Positions 50,991-59,910 of a DNA stretch of 64,000 bases are shown piece by piece. The notes under the pieces are model-generated. The model was not told where the DNA came from. It made no database searches and saw nothing but the letters and a program-made list of their open reading frames with translations. Within the stretch, counting starts at the first letter, position 1, and the number at the start of each line of letters is the position of its first letter. The DNA is taken from the NCBI RefSeq assembly GCF_025791835.1, contig NZ_JAOXLP010000013.1, forward strand, positions 1 to 64,000. Reading direction: 5' to 3'. The stretch comes from Roseomonas xinghualingensis. Its GTDB lineage: Bacteria > Pseudomonadota > Alphaproteobacteria > Acetobacterales > Acetobacteraceae. The translations under genes and the position numbers were made by a program.

Positions 50991-53186
50991 TTAGGGCGCC
51001 TTCCGGATGGTAAAATTTCTCAAGGTCCAGTTAAGCGGCCGCGGATCTGAGTTCATGCCAAGATCCTTGGGTGAGCGGAGGCCCTCGAAGCGAAACGCGA
51101 TTTCCAGACGGTCCGTGCAACCTGGGTTCGGGAGATGGAGATTGATCTCCTGTGCTCCGGGACCGGTCAGCACAGCATCGGGTGCGGGCGTTCCGTTAAG
51201 AGTGACCGCAGCTTTCCGCACAACATAATCCCCTAGAGCGAGGGGGGTGATGTGGGCGTTCAAGATCAGGTCGCCACAAACCGGTTGTGCGAGCTTGGTC
51301 TTGATCTGGGACTCTGTACCGATACCCCAGAGGCCTGCCGGGCTAGCCTCTGCCCAGCCGGCCCCAAGGAAACGCAGTCCGTCGCCCTCGACGGCGGTTG
51401 AGAGGGGCTGGTCCAGGTTAATCGTGTCTTCCGGTTCAAGTGGGGTGCCCAGGGCGAGCACAGACGGCCGCAAGGGATCCTTGGAGCACACATAGCCGAT
51501 GCTGATGCTCAGGCACTGCATTCCCGAGGCAGCGGCTACTTCCCTGGGGGTAGTGGCCGGAACTTCGCTTCCGAGCAAGACGATCAGGGGATCCTTGCCA
51601 AGAGACTGACTGCGGAGATCCCGGCTGAAAGCCAGCTTCTCGGCTTGGCAGTCCAGGTCAAAGCGATTCACGATGGCGGAGTTTGTCGGTATGGCAAGGC
51701 GTACCGCTATAAGCCCGAAATCATAGAGCGCCCCACGGGTTTGGGGCGAAGCGCATAGAAATTGCGGCAGCATGAGCAACTCGTCATGCGACCGCGCGGC
51801 CTCGGTCCATGCCTCGCGGTCAAGCCGCTTCGGAGGGACGGCGGCACGGTGCTGGACAGAGGCCAGGAGGGGGCGAGTGTCCACCGCCTGCACAAGGATG
51901 GCCAACGTCGCCAGTACAATAAAACGCCTGGCACCGAGTTGGGCATGCAGCGCGTAGCAAGCCAGCGCCAGAAGAAAATAGCCGAGAGGCCAGAAGAAAC
52001 GCCCGCTAGAGCGGAAGATGCCGCTCAGAAGGGCGAAGGGGCCGAACTCCTCTAGAACTGACAAGTTCAGGACGAGGTGCGTGCCCGCATAGACCTGGGT
52101 CGAAAGGGCGTAGGCAGCGAGGCCCATCAGGGTGATGCAGAGCAGGATATGCTGCTGTAGCCGGGCAAGCAGCGGGCGCCATGCAAGCACCACGGCGAAA
52201 AGGAGCAGCCCCAGGATGCCTAGGCCCAGATAGTTAAAGCCCTCGTATTGTCCGGCCACTCCCATAAGGATGAAGTTCTCGCGGCCCGGCCAGATGCTCA
52301 GCTGCGGCACGACGGGGGATAGGAGGTTCATGGAATAGAGGCCGAAACCGCCGCCGCTGTTCACCCTGCCGCCAGGTTCGACAAAGCCGCAGGCGACAGT
52401 GAGAACGACAACGCCAGACACCATAAGGACCGCCCCACTGGCTGCCTGCTTCCAGGCAAGCCTGCCGCGTAACAGCCCATCACCCAGCCCTGCCATGATC
52501 AGCGCTGCCGCCATGACCATGAGATACGGGTTGATGAGCACGAGCAGCAGCACAAGCCCTACTCCGGCGAGCACGGGCCGCCAGCCTCCTGTGCGGACAA
52601 TCAGCACATGCAGGGCCAATGCGGCGAGAAGCGCCCAATGGCCGAGCAAAGGAAAATGCCCGTAGCGGAACACGAAGGTGGGTACGAGGAGAAAGAGCAA
52701 GCCGCCAACCAGCGCGGCGCCACGATCCAGTCCAAGGGTGCGCAGGAGCCAATAGCCGGTCACCGGCTGCAGCGCATAAGCAAGAAGAAGCCAGAATCCG
52801 AAATAATTTGGCAGCCAGCCGGTAAGCTTGAAGACCACCTTCCCGATGAGCGCCATCAGCGGGATGGGGTCGGTGAAGAGGATGTTCACGCCATCGGGCG
52901 GAGCAAGAAGGGTGGTACGGAAGATTGGCCAGCGCCAGGCGTCTCGCGCGAAAGCCTCATAGCCGATCCAGTTGACTGCGTTGTCGCCGCTGATGCGGTC
53001 CCAATAGGAGTCAAGGCCGAAGAGCAGTCCGGTGGGAAAGATGGCCAGGGCCAGGGCGATGCCCACGCCAGCAGCCAGCACTGCATAGATGTCCACCCCT
53101 TCATAACGCATCGTGCTAGCTTGGCCTGAGTCTGCCAAATGCATTTGTGTCTGCTCAACGCGCACTGGAGCGCTCCCTATTCTCAT
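50991..53186 (-). CDS. large multi-spanning membrane protein, DUF6311-like
   Basis: 731 residues from ATG 53186. About ten hydrophobic helices (roughly 50-460) are interspersed with short loops, including LFGLDSYWDRISGDNAVNWI and LLAPPDGVNILFTDPIPLMA. A soluble C-terminal part (about 470-731) follows, with beta-sandwich-like strands at the end. The helix and loop pattern suggests a GT-C fold, and the gene context would fit a polyprenyl-sugar-using transferase, but no catalytic residue can be named. G+C is about 50-58% in the parts I counted, much lower than neighbours. The start is uncertain; ATGs at 53144 and 53111 are possible. Confidence 0.75.
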   Translation of the reverse strand: MRIGSAPVRVEQTQMHLADSGQASTMRYEGVDIYAVLAAGVGIALALAIFPTGLLFGLDSYWDRISGDNAVNWIGYEAFARDAWRWPIFRTTLLAPPDGVNILFTDPIPLMALIGKVVFKLTGWLPNYFGFWLLLAYALQPVTGYWLLRTLGLDRGAALVGGLLFLLVPTFVFRYGHFPLLGHWALLAALALHVLIVRTGGWRPVLAGVGLVLLLVLINPYLMVMAAALIMAGLGDGLLRGRLAWKQAASGAVLMVSGVVVLTVACGFVEPGGRVNSGGGFGLYSMNLLSPVVPQLSIWPGRENFILMGVAGQYEGFNYLGLGILGLLLFAVVLAWRPLLARLQQHILLCITLMGLAAYALSTQVYAGTHLVLNLSVLEEFGPFALLSGIFRSSGRFFWPLGYFLLALACYALHAQLGARRFIVLATLAILVQAVDTRPLLASVQHRAAVPPKRLDREAWTEAARSHDELLMLPQFLCASPQTRGALYDFGLIAVRLAIPTNSAIVNRFDLDCQAEKLAFSRDLRSQSLGKDPLIVLLGSEVPATTPREVAAASGMQCLSISIGYVCSKDPLRPSVLALGTPLEPEDTINLDQPLSTAVEGDGLRFLGAGWAEASPAGLWGIGTESQIKTKLAQPVCGDLILNAHITPLALGDYVVRKAAVTLNGTPAPDAVLTGPGAQEINLHLPNPGCTDRLEIAFRFEGLRSPKDLGMNSDPRPLNWTLRNFTIRKAP

Positions 53187-53252
53187 GCGTTCACTCCGAA
53201 TGCTCGGTCCTGTTGTTTGGTGATCGGAACCATTATTCGGACAATGCCGCGC

Positions 53253-53293
53253 CTCCACAAAGAGGAGCAGATGGCTTGTTCCTCTTTGTGGAG
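53253..53293. repeat. strong hairpin between degT and DUF6311 genes
   Basis: Perfect 14-bp arms CTCCACAAAGAGGA and TCCTCTTTGTGGAG, extended inward by four more pairs including G-U. It sits in the only large gap (138 bp) of the cluster. No U-tract follows on the minus strand, so it may attenuate, block Rho or protect an mRNA end. Confidence 0.75.
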
Positions 53294-53324
53294 TGCAGGT
53301 CTTACCTACGAGGTTGAAAAAGCC

Positions 53325-54470
53325 TTAGCTGGCCAGGCCCTGTGCCCGCAGGGCATTGCCGAGGGCCTGGACCACCCGGGCCACATCGGCATCCGAGAGC
53401 AGCGGATAGCTCGGCAGGGATAGCCCGCGAGCGGCAATGTCCTCGGCAATCGGGAAACGCTCGTCGCGCAGGTACATCGGCATGGTATGGGCGCAGAAGA
53501 ACACAGGCCGGGTTTCGATGCCCTCGGCATCCATCTCGCGCATCAGCCGCTCGCGATCCGTGCCGGGCGGCAGAAGCAGGCTGACCAGCCAGTCCGAGGC
53601 GGAGACATCCGCGGCCGGCACCTGGAAGGTGACGGGCAGCGAGGCGGAGAGCTGGCGGTACAGCTTGGCGATGCCCCGCTTGCGATCCAGCACGGGCGCC
53701 AGGCGTTCGATCTGCGCCAGGCCGATCGCCGCGGCGATGTTGGTCATGCGGTAGTTGAAGCCCAGAACCTCATGCCAGTAGCGCCGCGTCAGAGACTGGC
53801 CCTGGCCCTTGGTCATGCGCAGCTGCGCCGCCAGGGCATCGTCGCCGGCGATCACCATGCCGCCTTCGCCCGTGGTGACAGTCTTGTTGCCGAAGAAGGA
53901 GAAGGTGCCGATATCCCCGAAGGTACCGACATGCCGGCCACCAATGTACGTTCCCAGCGCCTCGGCACAGTCCTCCACCACATGCAGCTTGTGGCGGCGC
54001 GCGATCTCCATGATCGTCGCCATGTCGCAGGCGGCGCCATAGAGATGCACGGGCATGATCGCCTTGGTGCGAGGCGTGATGCGCCGCTCCAGATCGGCAG
54101 GGTCCAGCAGCCAGTCCTCGGCCCGGCTTTCCGCGAAGACCGGCATCGCCCCGGTCTGCGCGATGGTGTTCACGGAGGCGATGTAGGTGAAGGAGGGGAC
54201 GATCACCTCGTCACCTGGTCCGATCCCCAGGCAATGCAGCGCAAGATGCAGGGCGACGGTGCCGTTGCAGACGCTGATCGCATGCGGCGTGCCCGTGGCC
54301 TCGGCGACCGCAGCCTCGAACTTGCCAATGAAGGCGCCGAGGGAGGAGATCCAGCTGCTATCCACACATTCCAGGACATACCGGCGCTCGTTCCCGGACA
54401 GATCAGGCCGGTAGACAGGAATGCGCTCTCTCGCGTTCTGACCCACGGCGGGCGCCTGCTGAGCCGTCAT
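53325..54470 (-). CDS. DegT/DnrJ/EryC1/StrS-family sugar aminotransferase
   Basis: 381 residues of PLP fold type I. The PLP lysine is K196 in FFGNKTVTTGEGGM, and the DSSWISSLGAFIGKFE N-terminal and EVIVPSFTYIASVNTI blocks are those of PerA/PglE-like enzymes that aminate the C4 keto group of nucleotide sugars. With the NeuD-like acetyltransferase encoded four genes upstream it would make an N-acylated amino sugar. The dehydratase that makes the keto sugar is not in the window. ATG 54470 overlaps the upstream stop (ATGA). Confidence 0.94.
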   Translation of the reverse strand: MTAQQAPAVGQNARERIPVYRPDLSGNERRYVLECVDSSWISSLGAFIGKFEAAVAEATGTPHAISVCNGTVALHLALHCLGIGPGDEVIVPSFTYIASVNTIAQTGAMPVFAESRAEDWLLDPADLERRITPRTKAIMPVHLYGAACDMATIMEIARRHKLHVVEDCAEALGTYIGGRHVGTFGDIGTFSFFGNKTVTTGEGGMVIAGDDALAAQLRMTKGQGQSLTRRYWHEVLGFNYRMTNIAAAIGLAQIERLAPVLDRKRGIAKLYRQLSASLPVTFQVPAADVSASDWLVSLLLPPGTDRERLMREMDAEGIETRPVFFCAHTMPMYLRDERFPIAEDIAARGLSLPSYPLLSDADVARVVQALGNALRAQGLAS

Positions 54471-55843
54471 GTGGTCCTCTCCTCCTGCGTCGCGCGCTCC
54501 TTCCTTGCCGGAAGCGCACCCATTTCGTCCAGTATCGTATCAATTCGGGCCAGGGCAGGATCGTCCGGCCTGAGCCCCAGCTCGAACAGTGTTCCAAAGA
54601 GCTGCTGTCTGGCACCGCTCAGTGCACCGGAGGATGACGCCAGCAATTGTCGGCGGACATTGCGGCGCGGGCGGGTGGCAACGATCTCCTCGAGAAACGG
54701 CAACAGGGCCTTGGCATAGGCGGCGGGAGAATGCCGCTCGCCGGCCAAGGCGCGGCCGCGCTTCCCCATGCTGACGCCCCAAGCCGGGTCCGCTACCAGA
54801 TGCTCAAGGTGACGCATGGCGTCGAGCGCCTCGCTCTCCGGCCGGCAGGCCATCACCGTGTCTGGCGGCACATCGGCATAGCAGCCGTGATTCGTGACCA
54901 GGGTGGGGCGGCCCGAGGCTAGGGCCACCACCAGCGAGGCAGATGCGCCTTCCAGTACAGGATTACGCAAGCAGGAGATGACGTCCACATCCCGGAGTTG
55001 CGAGCGCAGATCCGCGTCGCTGACCCAGCCGGTGAACTCGGGCGGCGAAGCACCGGCTGCCACGGCAAGGGCGGTAAGCCGTTCACGCTCGGCTGGTGTG
55101 GCCTCCCCGATCACCCGCAACCGGCAACGCCCCCGCAGGATGGGGGAAGCGCCCATTGTCAGCAGAACCTGATCGATCCGCTTATTGGCGTTGGCATGGC
55201 CAATGGCCGCGATCGTCATCCGGCTGCCGGCGGGTGGTGGTGGTGGCAGATTGGGCGCGGTGAAGGCCAGGGGAATGGTGACAACCGGGCCCGTACAGGC
55301 GGTACGCAGGCGCGTTATGTAGTGCCCAGAATGAGCCACCGCGGCGATGGTTTGCCGTGCAAGCCATTCCAGCATGGGCCGGCGCCGGGCCATCTGCCCT
55401 AACTCGGTCCAGAACGGCTCGTCGGGCCTCAGGGCATCCTGGCCATAGGTTTCATGCACGATCTGCCGCAAGGCGGCCTCGCCGCCGTGCTGCTCGGCCC
55501 AGTCAACCATCAGATGCGCGTAAAAGGCATCGTGGAAGATACCCACGACCTCCAGGCCGCCGAGGCGTGGAAGGAGTGCGCCATGATAGGCGTGGTAGTT
55601 GCCTAAATGGCCGACCAGCACGTCGAAGTCGCGCGTCAGCTCCTCATCGCTGAGGTCGCTGAGGGAGAATACCGGCAGCGACGTCGGCCTCGGCGGGAAT
55701 GCGAGGGCCGAACCTACTTCCGTGCGCAGGATGGTCACCGCGTGCCCGCGCTCCACCAGCTCAAGCGCGACGTTGCCGGCGGAATCTGCGATGGCGGATT
55801 GCTCGTTCCAGGGAGTGGCCCAGCCAATGCGCATGCCTGTCAT
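54467..55843 (-). CDS. glycosyltransferase (GT4-like)
   Basis: 458 residues. The N-terminal half starts RIGWATPWNEQSAIADSAGN and the C-terminal nucleotide-sugar half has MTIAAIGHANANKRIDQVLL, PPEFTGWVSDADLRSQLRDV and the EX7E-like region SCLRNPVLEGASASLVVALA. The tail (about 400-458) is extra and may contact partners. It is coupled by ATGA to genes on both sides. Donor and acceptor unknown. Confidence 0.9.
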   Translation of the reverse strand: MTGMRIGWATPWNEQSAIADSAGNVALELVERGHAVTILRTEVGSALAFPPRPTSLPVFSLSDLSDEELTRDFDVLVGHLGNYHAYHGALLPRLGGLEVVGIFHDAFYAHLMVDWAEQHGGEAALRQIVHETYGQDALRPDEPFWTELGQMARRRPMLEWLARQTIAAVAHSGHYITRLRTACTGPVVTIPLAFTAPNLPPPPPAGSRMTIAAIGHANANKRIDQVLLTMGASPILRGRCRLRVIGEATPAERERLTALAVAAGASPPEFTGWVSDADLRSQLRDVDVISCLRNPVLEGASASLVVALASGRPTLVTNHGCYADVPPDTVMACRPESEALDAMRHLEHLVADPAWGVSMGKRGRALAGERHSPAAYAKALLPFLEEIVATRPRRNVRRQLLASSSGALSGARQQLFGTLFELGLRPDDPALARIDTILDEMGALPARKERATQEERTT

Positions 55844-56874
55844 TCCACTAGCTTCTGAATTGTGGTCGGCCAGTCCAGCCGTTCTGCGTCCATGGCCGCC
55901 CGTCCGGCGAGGCCGAGCTTGCCGGCGCGCGCCGGATCGCCGCAGAGCGTGGCCATCGCCGCTCCCAGCGCCTCAGGATCTGGCGTGGCGACGAGACCGG
56001 TCTCCCCGCATCGCACGATGTCCAGCACTCCACCGGAATCGGTGGTGGTGATGACCGGCTTGGCCGCCCGGAAGGCTTCCATGGTGCAGTAGCCCAGCGA
56101 GTCCTCATCAAAGGGCAGGTAGGCCACCGCCAGTGCCCCGTTGACCATTCGTGCAAGTTCGGAGCGCGGCAGGAAGCGCAGGTCCAGCCGGACCCGGTCC
56201 TCCACCCCCTCGGCAACGGCGAGCCGGTGCAGATGCACGGCATCCGCAGGCGTGTCTGGCGGCCCTGCCACGAGCAGGCGTGCCTTAGGGGCGTACCGCA
56301 GCGCCCGCACCAGGAGTTCCTGCCGCTTGGCGGCGTTCACCCGTCCGGTGGCCAGGATGTAGCCTTCAGATTCGCCGCCCGGAAACAATTCGGGATCATT
56401 CAGGGGCGGCCGCAGCACCTCGCTCCCGAAGCCGTTGTAGTGGAGCAGGCGCTGCGCGGTGGTGGGGGCGTTGGTGTAGATGCGCCGCGCTTCCGAGAAG
56501 GCGAGGGCGTCGCCGGACCGGATGGCGGACAGGATCTGCTTCCCGCGCGCATCGCCGGGGATGTTGCTCTGCCCGGCATCGAGCAGGTCATAGGCCTGCC
56601 GGTACTGGTGCAGCAGCCACAAGACTTTGTTGTTCCAGGGCACCATATAGGCGGGGAATTTCAGCGCGATGACGCGGTCCAGGTTGGACAGGCGTAGCCG
56701 TCGCGCGATCAGCATCTCGTCGATCAACCGCTCGGCCGGCTCCCAGGAGAAGGGGATGCGCATCCCCTCGGCCTCGACACCGGCAAGCTGCAGGTTACGA
56801 ACGAGGTGGTCGAACAACTCTTCAGCGCCGCCATGCACGAAAGGTACCTTCGTGCTGAGCACGAGCACCTTCAT
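55840..56874 (-). CDS. glycosyltransferase family 4 protein, paralogue A
   Basis: 344 residues of GT-B fold. It starts MKVLVLSTKVPFVHGGAEEL, with the donor-binding half AVAYLPFDEDSLGYCTMEAF and TTTDSGGVLDIVRCGETGLV. The DEDSxGYxTxEA segment corresponds to the EX7E motif. It is the tandem paralogue of the next gene upstream, with the same order of blocks throughout. ATGA overlaps on both sides. Confidence 0.92.
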   Translation of the reverse strand: MKVLVLSTKVPFVHGGAEELFDHLVRNLQLAGVEAEGMRIPFSWEPAERLIDEMLIARRLRLSNLDRVIALKFPAYMVPWNNKVLWLLHQYRQAYDLLDAGQSNIPGDARGKQILSAIRSGDALAFSEARRIYTNAPTTAQRLLHYNGFGSEVLRPPLNDPELFPGGESEGYILATGRVNAAKRQELLVRALRYAPKARLLVAGPPDTPADAVHLHRLAVAEGVEDRVRLDLRFLPRSELARMVNGALAVAYLPFDEDSLGYCTMEAFRAAKPVITTTDSGGVLDIVRCGETGLVATPDPEALGAAMATLCGDPARAGKLGLAGRAAMDAERLDWPTTIQKLVE

Positions 56875-57908
56875 GCGAGCAGCCTCTCCACGACAGTATC
56901 CCAGTCGATGCGCAGTTCCACGATCCGCCTGGCGGATGCTTGTCCCATGCGCCGGGCCAGTCCGCGATCAGCGTGGAGCCGGTCGAAGGCCTGCGCCAGG
57001 GCTCCGGGTTCGGGCTCGGTCACGAGCCCCGTCACGCCGCCGGATACGAATTCGGACACGCCGCCTGAATCCGTCGCGGTCACAGTGCAACGTTGGGCAT
57101 GGGCCGCCTCGAGCGTTGGATAGCCGTAGCTGTCCTCGTCAAAGGGCGCGTAGGCGCAGGCGAGGGCATGCTCCAGCCGGTCGGCCTTCTCTTCCTCGGT
57201 GATCCACCTGTTCTCGATGGTCACGCGATCCGACAAGCCCAGGCGCTCCACGCTATTCCGAAGCTCATCGACATAGGCGGGGTCCATGGAGGTGCCGCTC
57301 AGGCGCAGACGCACCGGCGTGCGGGTGAGAGCCATCGCCTCCACCAGCAGGTGCTGGCGCTTGTGATGCTCTAGACGGCAGACACTGACAATTTCCCCGC
57401 CATACTCGCCGGAGCGGAACAGCTCCGGGCGCAACACCGGCGGATAGAGAACCTCGCTGCCGATCCCGTTGAAGCGGCGCATGCGGTCGCCGACTGCCTG
57501 GGAATTGGTGAACACCCGATATGCCTCGGTCAGCGCGGTGTTATCTACAGACATGACTGCCGCGCGAAGGGCACGCCCCTGAGGGTCATTGGCGACCGGG
57601 CTATAGGGGGTGTTCCAGAGATCGTAGAAGTGGCGGAGGTGGTGGATGAACCACACCACCTTGCGCGGGTGCTGCACCACATGGGCCGGAGGGCGGAAGG
57701 TAATGATCCGATCGAAGTGGTTCTCCAGCCGGATCATGCGAAAGGCCGCCATCTGCGGCAGGATGTGCTGCGGTTCGTCGGTATAGGGGAGATAGATGAC
57801 CTCGACGGCGTGGCCGCGCTCCTGCAGCTTCTCCTGCAGCCATTCCACGATGAAGCGGTAACCGCCCCGCACCAGCGGTACAGCGGTGGATACCAGTCCG
57901 ACCCTCAT
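56871..57908 (-). CDS. glycosyltransferase family 4 protein, paralogue B
   Basis: 345 residues of GT-B fold. It starts MRVGLVSTAVPLVRGGYRFI, with ACAYAPFDEDSYGYPTLEAA and ATDSGGVSEFVSGGVTGLV matching the sister gene at 55840. Identity is moderate, so the duplication is old and the two probably add different sugars or linkages. It overlaps the NeuD-like gene stop by ATGA. Confidence 0.92.
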   Translation of the reverse strand: MRVGLVSTAVPLVRGGYRFIVEWLQEKLQERGHAVEVIYLPYTDEPQHILPQMAAFRMIRLENHFDRIITFRPPAHVVQHPRKVVWFIHHLRHFYDLWNTPYSPVANDPQGRALRAAVMSVDNTALTEAYRVFTNSQAVGDRMRRFNGIGSEVLYPPVLRPELFRSGEYGGEIVSVCRLEHHKRQHLLVEAMALTRTPVRLRLSGTSMDPAYVDELRNSVERLGLSDRVTIENRWITEEEKADRLEHALACAYAPFDEDSYGYPTLEAAHAQRCTVTATDSGGVSEFVSGGVTGLVTEPEPGALAQAFDRLHADRGLARRMGQASARRIVELRIDWDTVVERLLA

Positions 57909-58561
57909 GCGCGCGGGCCCCGCCGCAGCGTCCGGGCCGGTACCCCGCCCACGACCGCCCCCGAGGGCACCTCCGCCACCACGGCCGAGCCGGCACCCAC
58001 CACCGCATCAGCGCCGATGCATATGTCCGGCCGGACCGCGCTGCCGACGCCGATCAGCGCCCGGTCGCCCACCCTGACATTGCCGGCCAGGCCGCATGCC
58101 GGGGCCACATGGGCCGCGCGGCCGATCCGGTTGTCATGATCCAGGACGGCACCCGTGTTCACGATGGCCAGATCGCCCACCGTGGCTTCGGTTCCCACCA
58201 CGGCACGCGCCATGATCACGACGCCCTCTCCCAGCCGGGCCGAAGGCGCCACGAAGGCGGAGGGATGCACGATCGTGGGAAGGACGAAGCCCATCTCCCG
58301 AAGCCGGCTGCCGATCCGTTCGCGCAGCGCATTGCTGCCCAGCGCCACCACGGCCGCCCCGATGCCTTCGGACAGGAGGCGCGGCAGGATATCGTCGCCG
58401 CCGAGAACCGGTATGCCCAGCACTGATCCGGAGGCCGGGGCCGGGTCGATCGTCCCCACCAACTCGCCTGCCGCTGCCGCCCGTACGGCTTCGATCACTA
58501 CCTTGGCATGGCCACCCGCCCCGATAACGACGAGGCGGGGGGAACACTGGCCTGGGCTCAT
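57905..58561 (-). CDS. NeuD/PglD-type sugar N- or O-acyltransferase
   Basis: 218 residues. An N-terminal Rossmann-like domain (LVVIGAGGHAKVVIEAVRAA) precedes a left-handed beta helix (about 95-205) of hexapeptide repeats: APSARLGEGVVIMARAVVG, VGDLAIVNTGAVLDHDNRIG and the catalytic-histidine region HVAPACGLAGNVRVG. It transfers acetyl from acetyl-CoA to the amino sugar made by the DegT enzyme. Coupled both sides. Confidence 0.93.
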   Translation of the reverse strand: MSPGQCSPRLVVIGAGGHAKVVIEAVRAAAAGELVGTIDPAPASGSVLGIPVLGGDDILPRLLSEGIGAAVVALGSNALRERIGSRLREMGFVLPTIVHPSAFVAPSARLGEGVVIMARAVVGTEATVGDLAIVNTGAVLDHDNRIGRAAHVAPACGLAGNVRVGDRALIGVGSAVRPDICIGADAVVGAGSAVVAEVPSGAVVGGVPARTLRRGPRA

Positions 58562-59910
58562 GCGAAGCTCAACTGAGGGAGGGAGGTTGGAGGCTGCCGC
58601 AGCAGCAGGAGATTAAGTGAGAAAACGGCGTTCAACTCCGCCATGGGGCGCAGCGGTCGCAACTGGCCCGTAACCTCGTCGATCTCATAGGCGGTGAAGC
58701 CGGGGGCGTGGAACTCCGCCAGCCATTCCTCCACGGAGAGGCCGGCGCGGCGCAGATGCTCCGGGCCGAATTCCACCAGGACGGCCAGTTCCGGACTTTC
58801 CGCGATCACGCGGCGCATGCCGCGCCAGACCTGGGGCTCGAAGCCTTCCGCATCGATCTTCGCCAGACGAACGCGCCGTCCTGGCTCGACCAGCTCGTCC
58901 ACCGTCCTTACCGCGACCTCCTCGGCTCCCGCCGCTTCCGGCAGATCCAGGAGGGATGAATGGCCGGTGATGGCCGCCAGATGGAGCTGCGCGGTGCCTG
59001 CCGCTTCCCCGGCTGCGCAGAGATGCAGCGTCACTCGCTCGCTCAGGCCATTCAGGCCAAGGCTGCGTTGCAGCAGCCGGCCTACGCGGGAGGCTGGCTC
59101 AATGGCGATGACATGCCCCTCAGGACCCACCCGCTGTGCCGCCGGCAACACTGTCAGGCCGATGTTGGCGCCAACATCCACGGCCAGGTCGCCTTCCTGC
59201 AGCAGCGCCTGCATCACGGATACCGTGCCTGGCTCCAGCCTTCCGCCGCTCTCGTGCAGGGAGGCCAGCAAAGCGGCGTCCTCGGCCGGAGTCAGGAGGA
59301 ATCCTTCGGGGGTCCGCACGAGCACGTCCTCGCCGAGAGGAATGGCGACACGTTGCAGAAGCAGGTTTACCCGGCCCCGGAGAAGATCCGCCTCATGCCG
59401 GGCCCCCTGCAGGAGTTCGGTCTGGCCTTCGCGGCTGGCCGCCACGGCATCCCGCTGCGCTTCGTTCATGGCGTCCAGCCGCGCCTGCAGTTCCTGATAG
59501 GCAGACACGGCGTCCCGCTGCGCTGCGTTCATGGCGTCCAGCCGCGCCTGCAGTTCCTGATGGGCAGACACGGCGTCCAACCGGACCGCATCCAGGCCGA
59601 TGCGGAGCGTATCGAGCCGTACCTCCAGGCTTTCCATCTGCTTGTGGACACTCTGGACGGTAGAGGTGACGGAGGCGCTTTCGACCGCGCTCCGTATCCG
59701 CGCCTCCAGATTTTCTAGCTGCTCGCGGATGCTCTGGATGGACGCGTTGGCGTCGTGGACGGAGGAGGTGACGGAGGAGCTTTCGACCGCGGTCTGCACC
59801 CGCTGCTGCATGCGGTGCAGCAGCGGTGCCAGCATTGGGCGCAGGCTCCTAAGAGCACGGCGGCCCGCTGCGCGATGCCACGATACGGACTTGTCCACGA
59901 ACGGCGACAT
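58558..59910 (-). CDS. FkbM family methyltransferase with N-terminal coiled coil
   Basis: 450 residues. The N-terminal 190 form a long helical coiled coil built from repeats, including two near-identical 21-residue units (containing QELQARLDAMN). The FkbM domain (about 225-420) has LAVDVGANIGLTVLPAAQRV, VIAIEPASRVGRLLQRSL and VRLAKIDAEGFEPQVWRGM. FkbM proteins methylate hydroxyls on glycans or polyketides. The coiled coil could oligomerise it or scaffold the glycan enzymes. It is the first gene of the cluster; upstream is the AT-rich island. Confidence 0.9.
   Translation of the reverse strand: MSPFVDKSVSWHRAAGRRALRSLRPMLAPLLHRMQQRVQTAVESSSVTSSVHDANASIQSIREQLENLEARIRSAVESASVTSTVQSVHKQMESLEVRLDTLRIGLDAVRLDAVSAHQELQARLDAMNAAQRDAVSAYQELQARLDAMNEAQRDAVAASREGQTELLQGARHEADLLRGRVNLLLQRVAIPLGEDVLVRTPEGFLLTPAEDAALLASLHESGGRLEPGTVSVMQALLQEGDLAVDVGANIGLTVLPAAQRVGPEGHVIAIEPASRVGRLLQRSLGLNGLSERVTLHLCAAGEAAGTAQLHLAAITGHSSLLDLPEAAGAEEVAVRTVDELVEPGRRVRLAKIDAEGFEPQVWRGMRRVIAESPELAVLVEFGPEHLRRAGLSVEEWLAEFHAPGFTAYEIDEVTGQLRPLRPMAELNAVFSLNLLLLRQPPTSLPQLSFA
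59464..59580 (-). repeat. 63-bp tandem repeat in the FkbM gene
   Basis: Copy one is 59464-59526. Copy two starts at 59527 and matches for about 54 bases with one visible mismatch before diverging. Each copy encodes three heptads of coiled coil, so copy number change keeps both frame and heptad register. Confidence 0.9.
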
